DNA from: Nitrospira sp.
Lineage (GTDB): Bacteria > UBA9089 > CG2-30-40-21 > SBAY01
Length of the DNA stretch: 5,380 nt
Assembly (NCBI GenBank): GCA_005239945.1
Contig: SBAY01000263.1
Span: forward strand, 1 to 5,380
Direction of reading: 5' to 3'
Shown: positions 5,363 to 5,380 of the stretch, piece after piece
Layout: every line of letters begins with the position of its first letter
Position numbering within the stretch: the stretch's first letter is position 1
The notes under the pieces: generated by a model
Told to the model about the DNA's origin: nothing
Database searches by the model: none
Seen by the model: only the letters and a program-made list of their open reading frames with translations
Position numbers and translations under genes: made by a program

Positions 5363-5380
5363 AAAAGGGGAGTTTGAGGG

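Overview
The window looks like part of an AT-rich chromosome of a diderm (Gram-negative-type) bacterium. The evidence is an Omp85/BamA-superfamily outer-membrane barrel with a signal peptide, a DUF4390-type exported protein, an NtrY-like membrane histidine kinase and a Dpp/Opp-type ABC permease. All four genes lie on the minus strand and each has a clear Shine-Dalgarno sequence. I cannot name the organism. The repeat-rich intergenic DNA and the gene mix would suit an uncultured or deep-branching diderm lineage as well as a delta- or betaproteobacterium, and nothing here decides between them.

Layout in the direction of transcription (right to left). Positions 5167-5380 hold no gene but contain two consecutive large palindromes; the second has 36-bp arms and a 3-nt loop. 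At 5138-5166 there is a near-consensus minus-strand sigma-70 promoter. Immediately downstream of its -10 box lies a 134-bp inverted-repeat element (4998-5131) ending in TATAGCA/TGCTATA, probably a MITE with a TA target duplication. The Omp85 protein (3564-4889), the DUF4390-like protein (2736-3338) and the kinase (1203-2708) follow as a presumptive operon. A 203-bp segment (3355-3557) carrying a heptad-repeat hairpin separates the first two genes and is flanked by a 15-bp direct repeat. A second heptad-repeat hairpin (1114-1202) separates the kinase from the permease (121-1092). A third hairpin of the same type (1-53) follows the permease.

Functional reading. DUF4390 next to an NtrY-type kinase is, from memory, a recurrent pairing in proteobacteria. 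Here it is preceded by a single-POTRA Omp85 barrel, giving an outer-membrane protein, an exported protein and an inner-membrane sensor kinase in a row. A role in envelope sensing or biogenesis is plausible but inferred. The kinase has no partner response regulator in the window, lacks a PAS domain, and has Gly where NtrY-like kinases have the H-box Asn associated with phosphatase activity. The permease is probably the first gene of a separate peptide/nickel-type transporter whose other subunits lie off the left edge.

The most striking feature is the intergenic DNA. Most gene boundaries carry a long hairpin, three of them built from 7-bp units, and every transition mismatch in the hairpin arms that I found would be a G-U pair on the plus strand, opposite to the genes.
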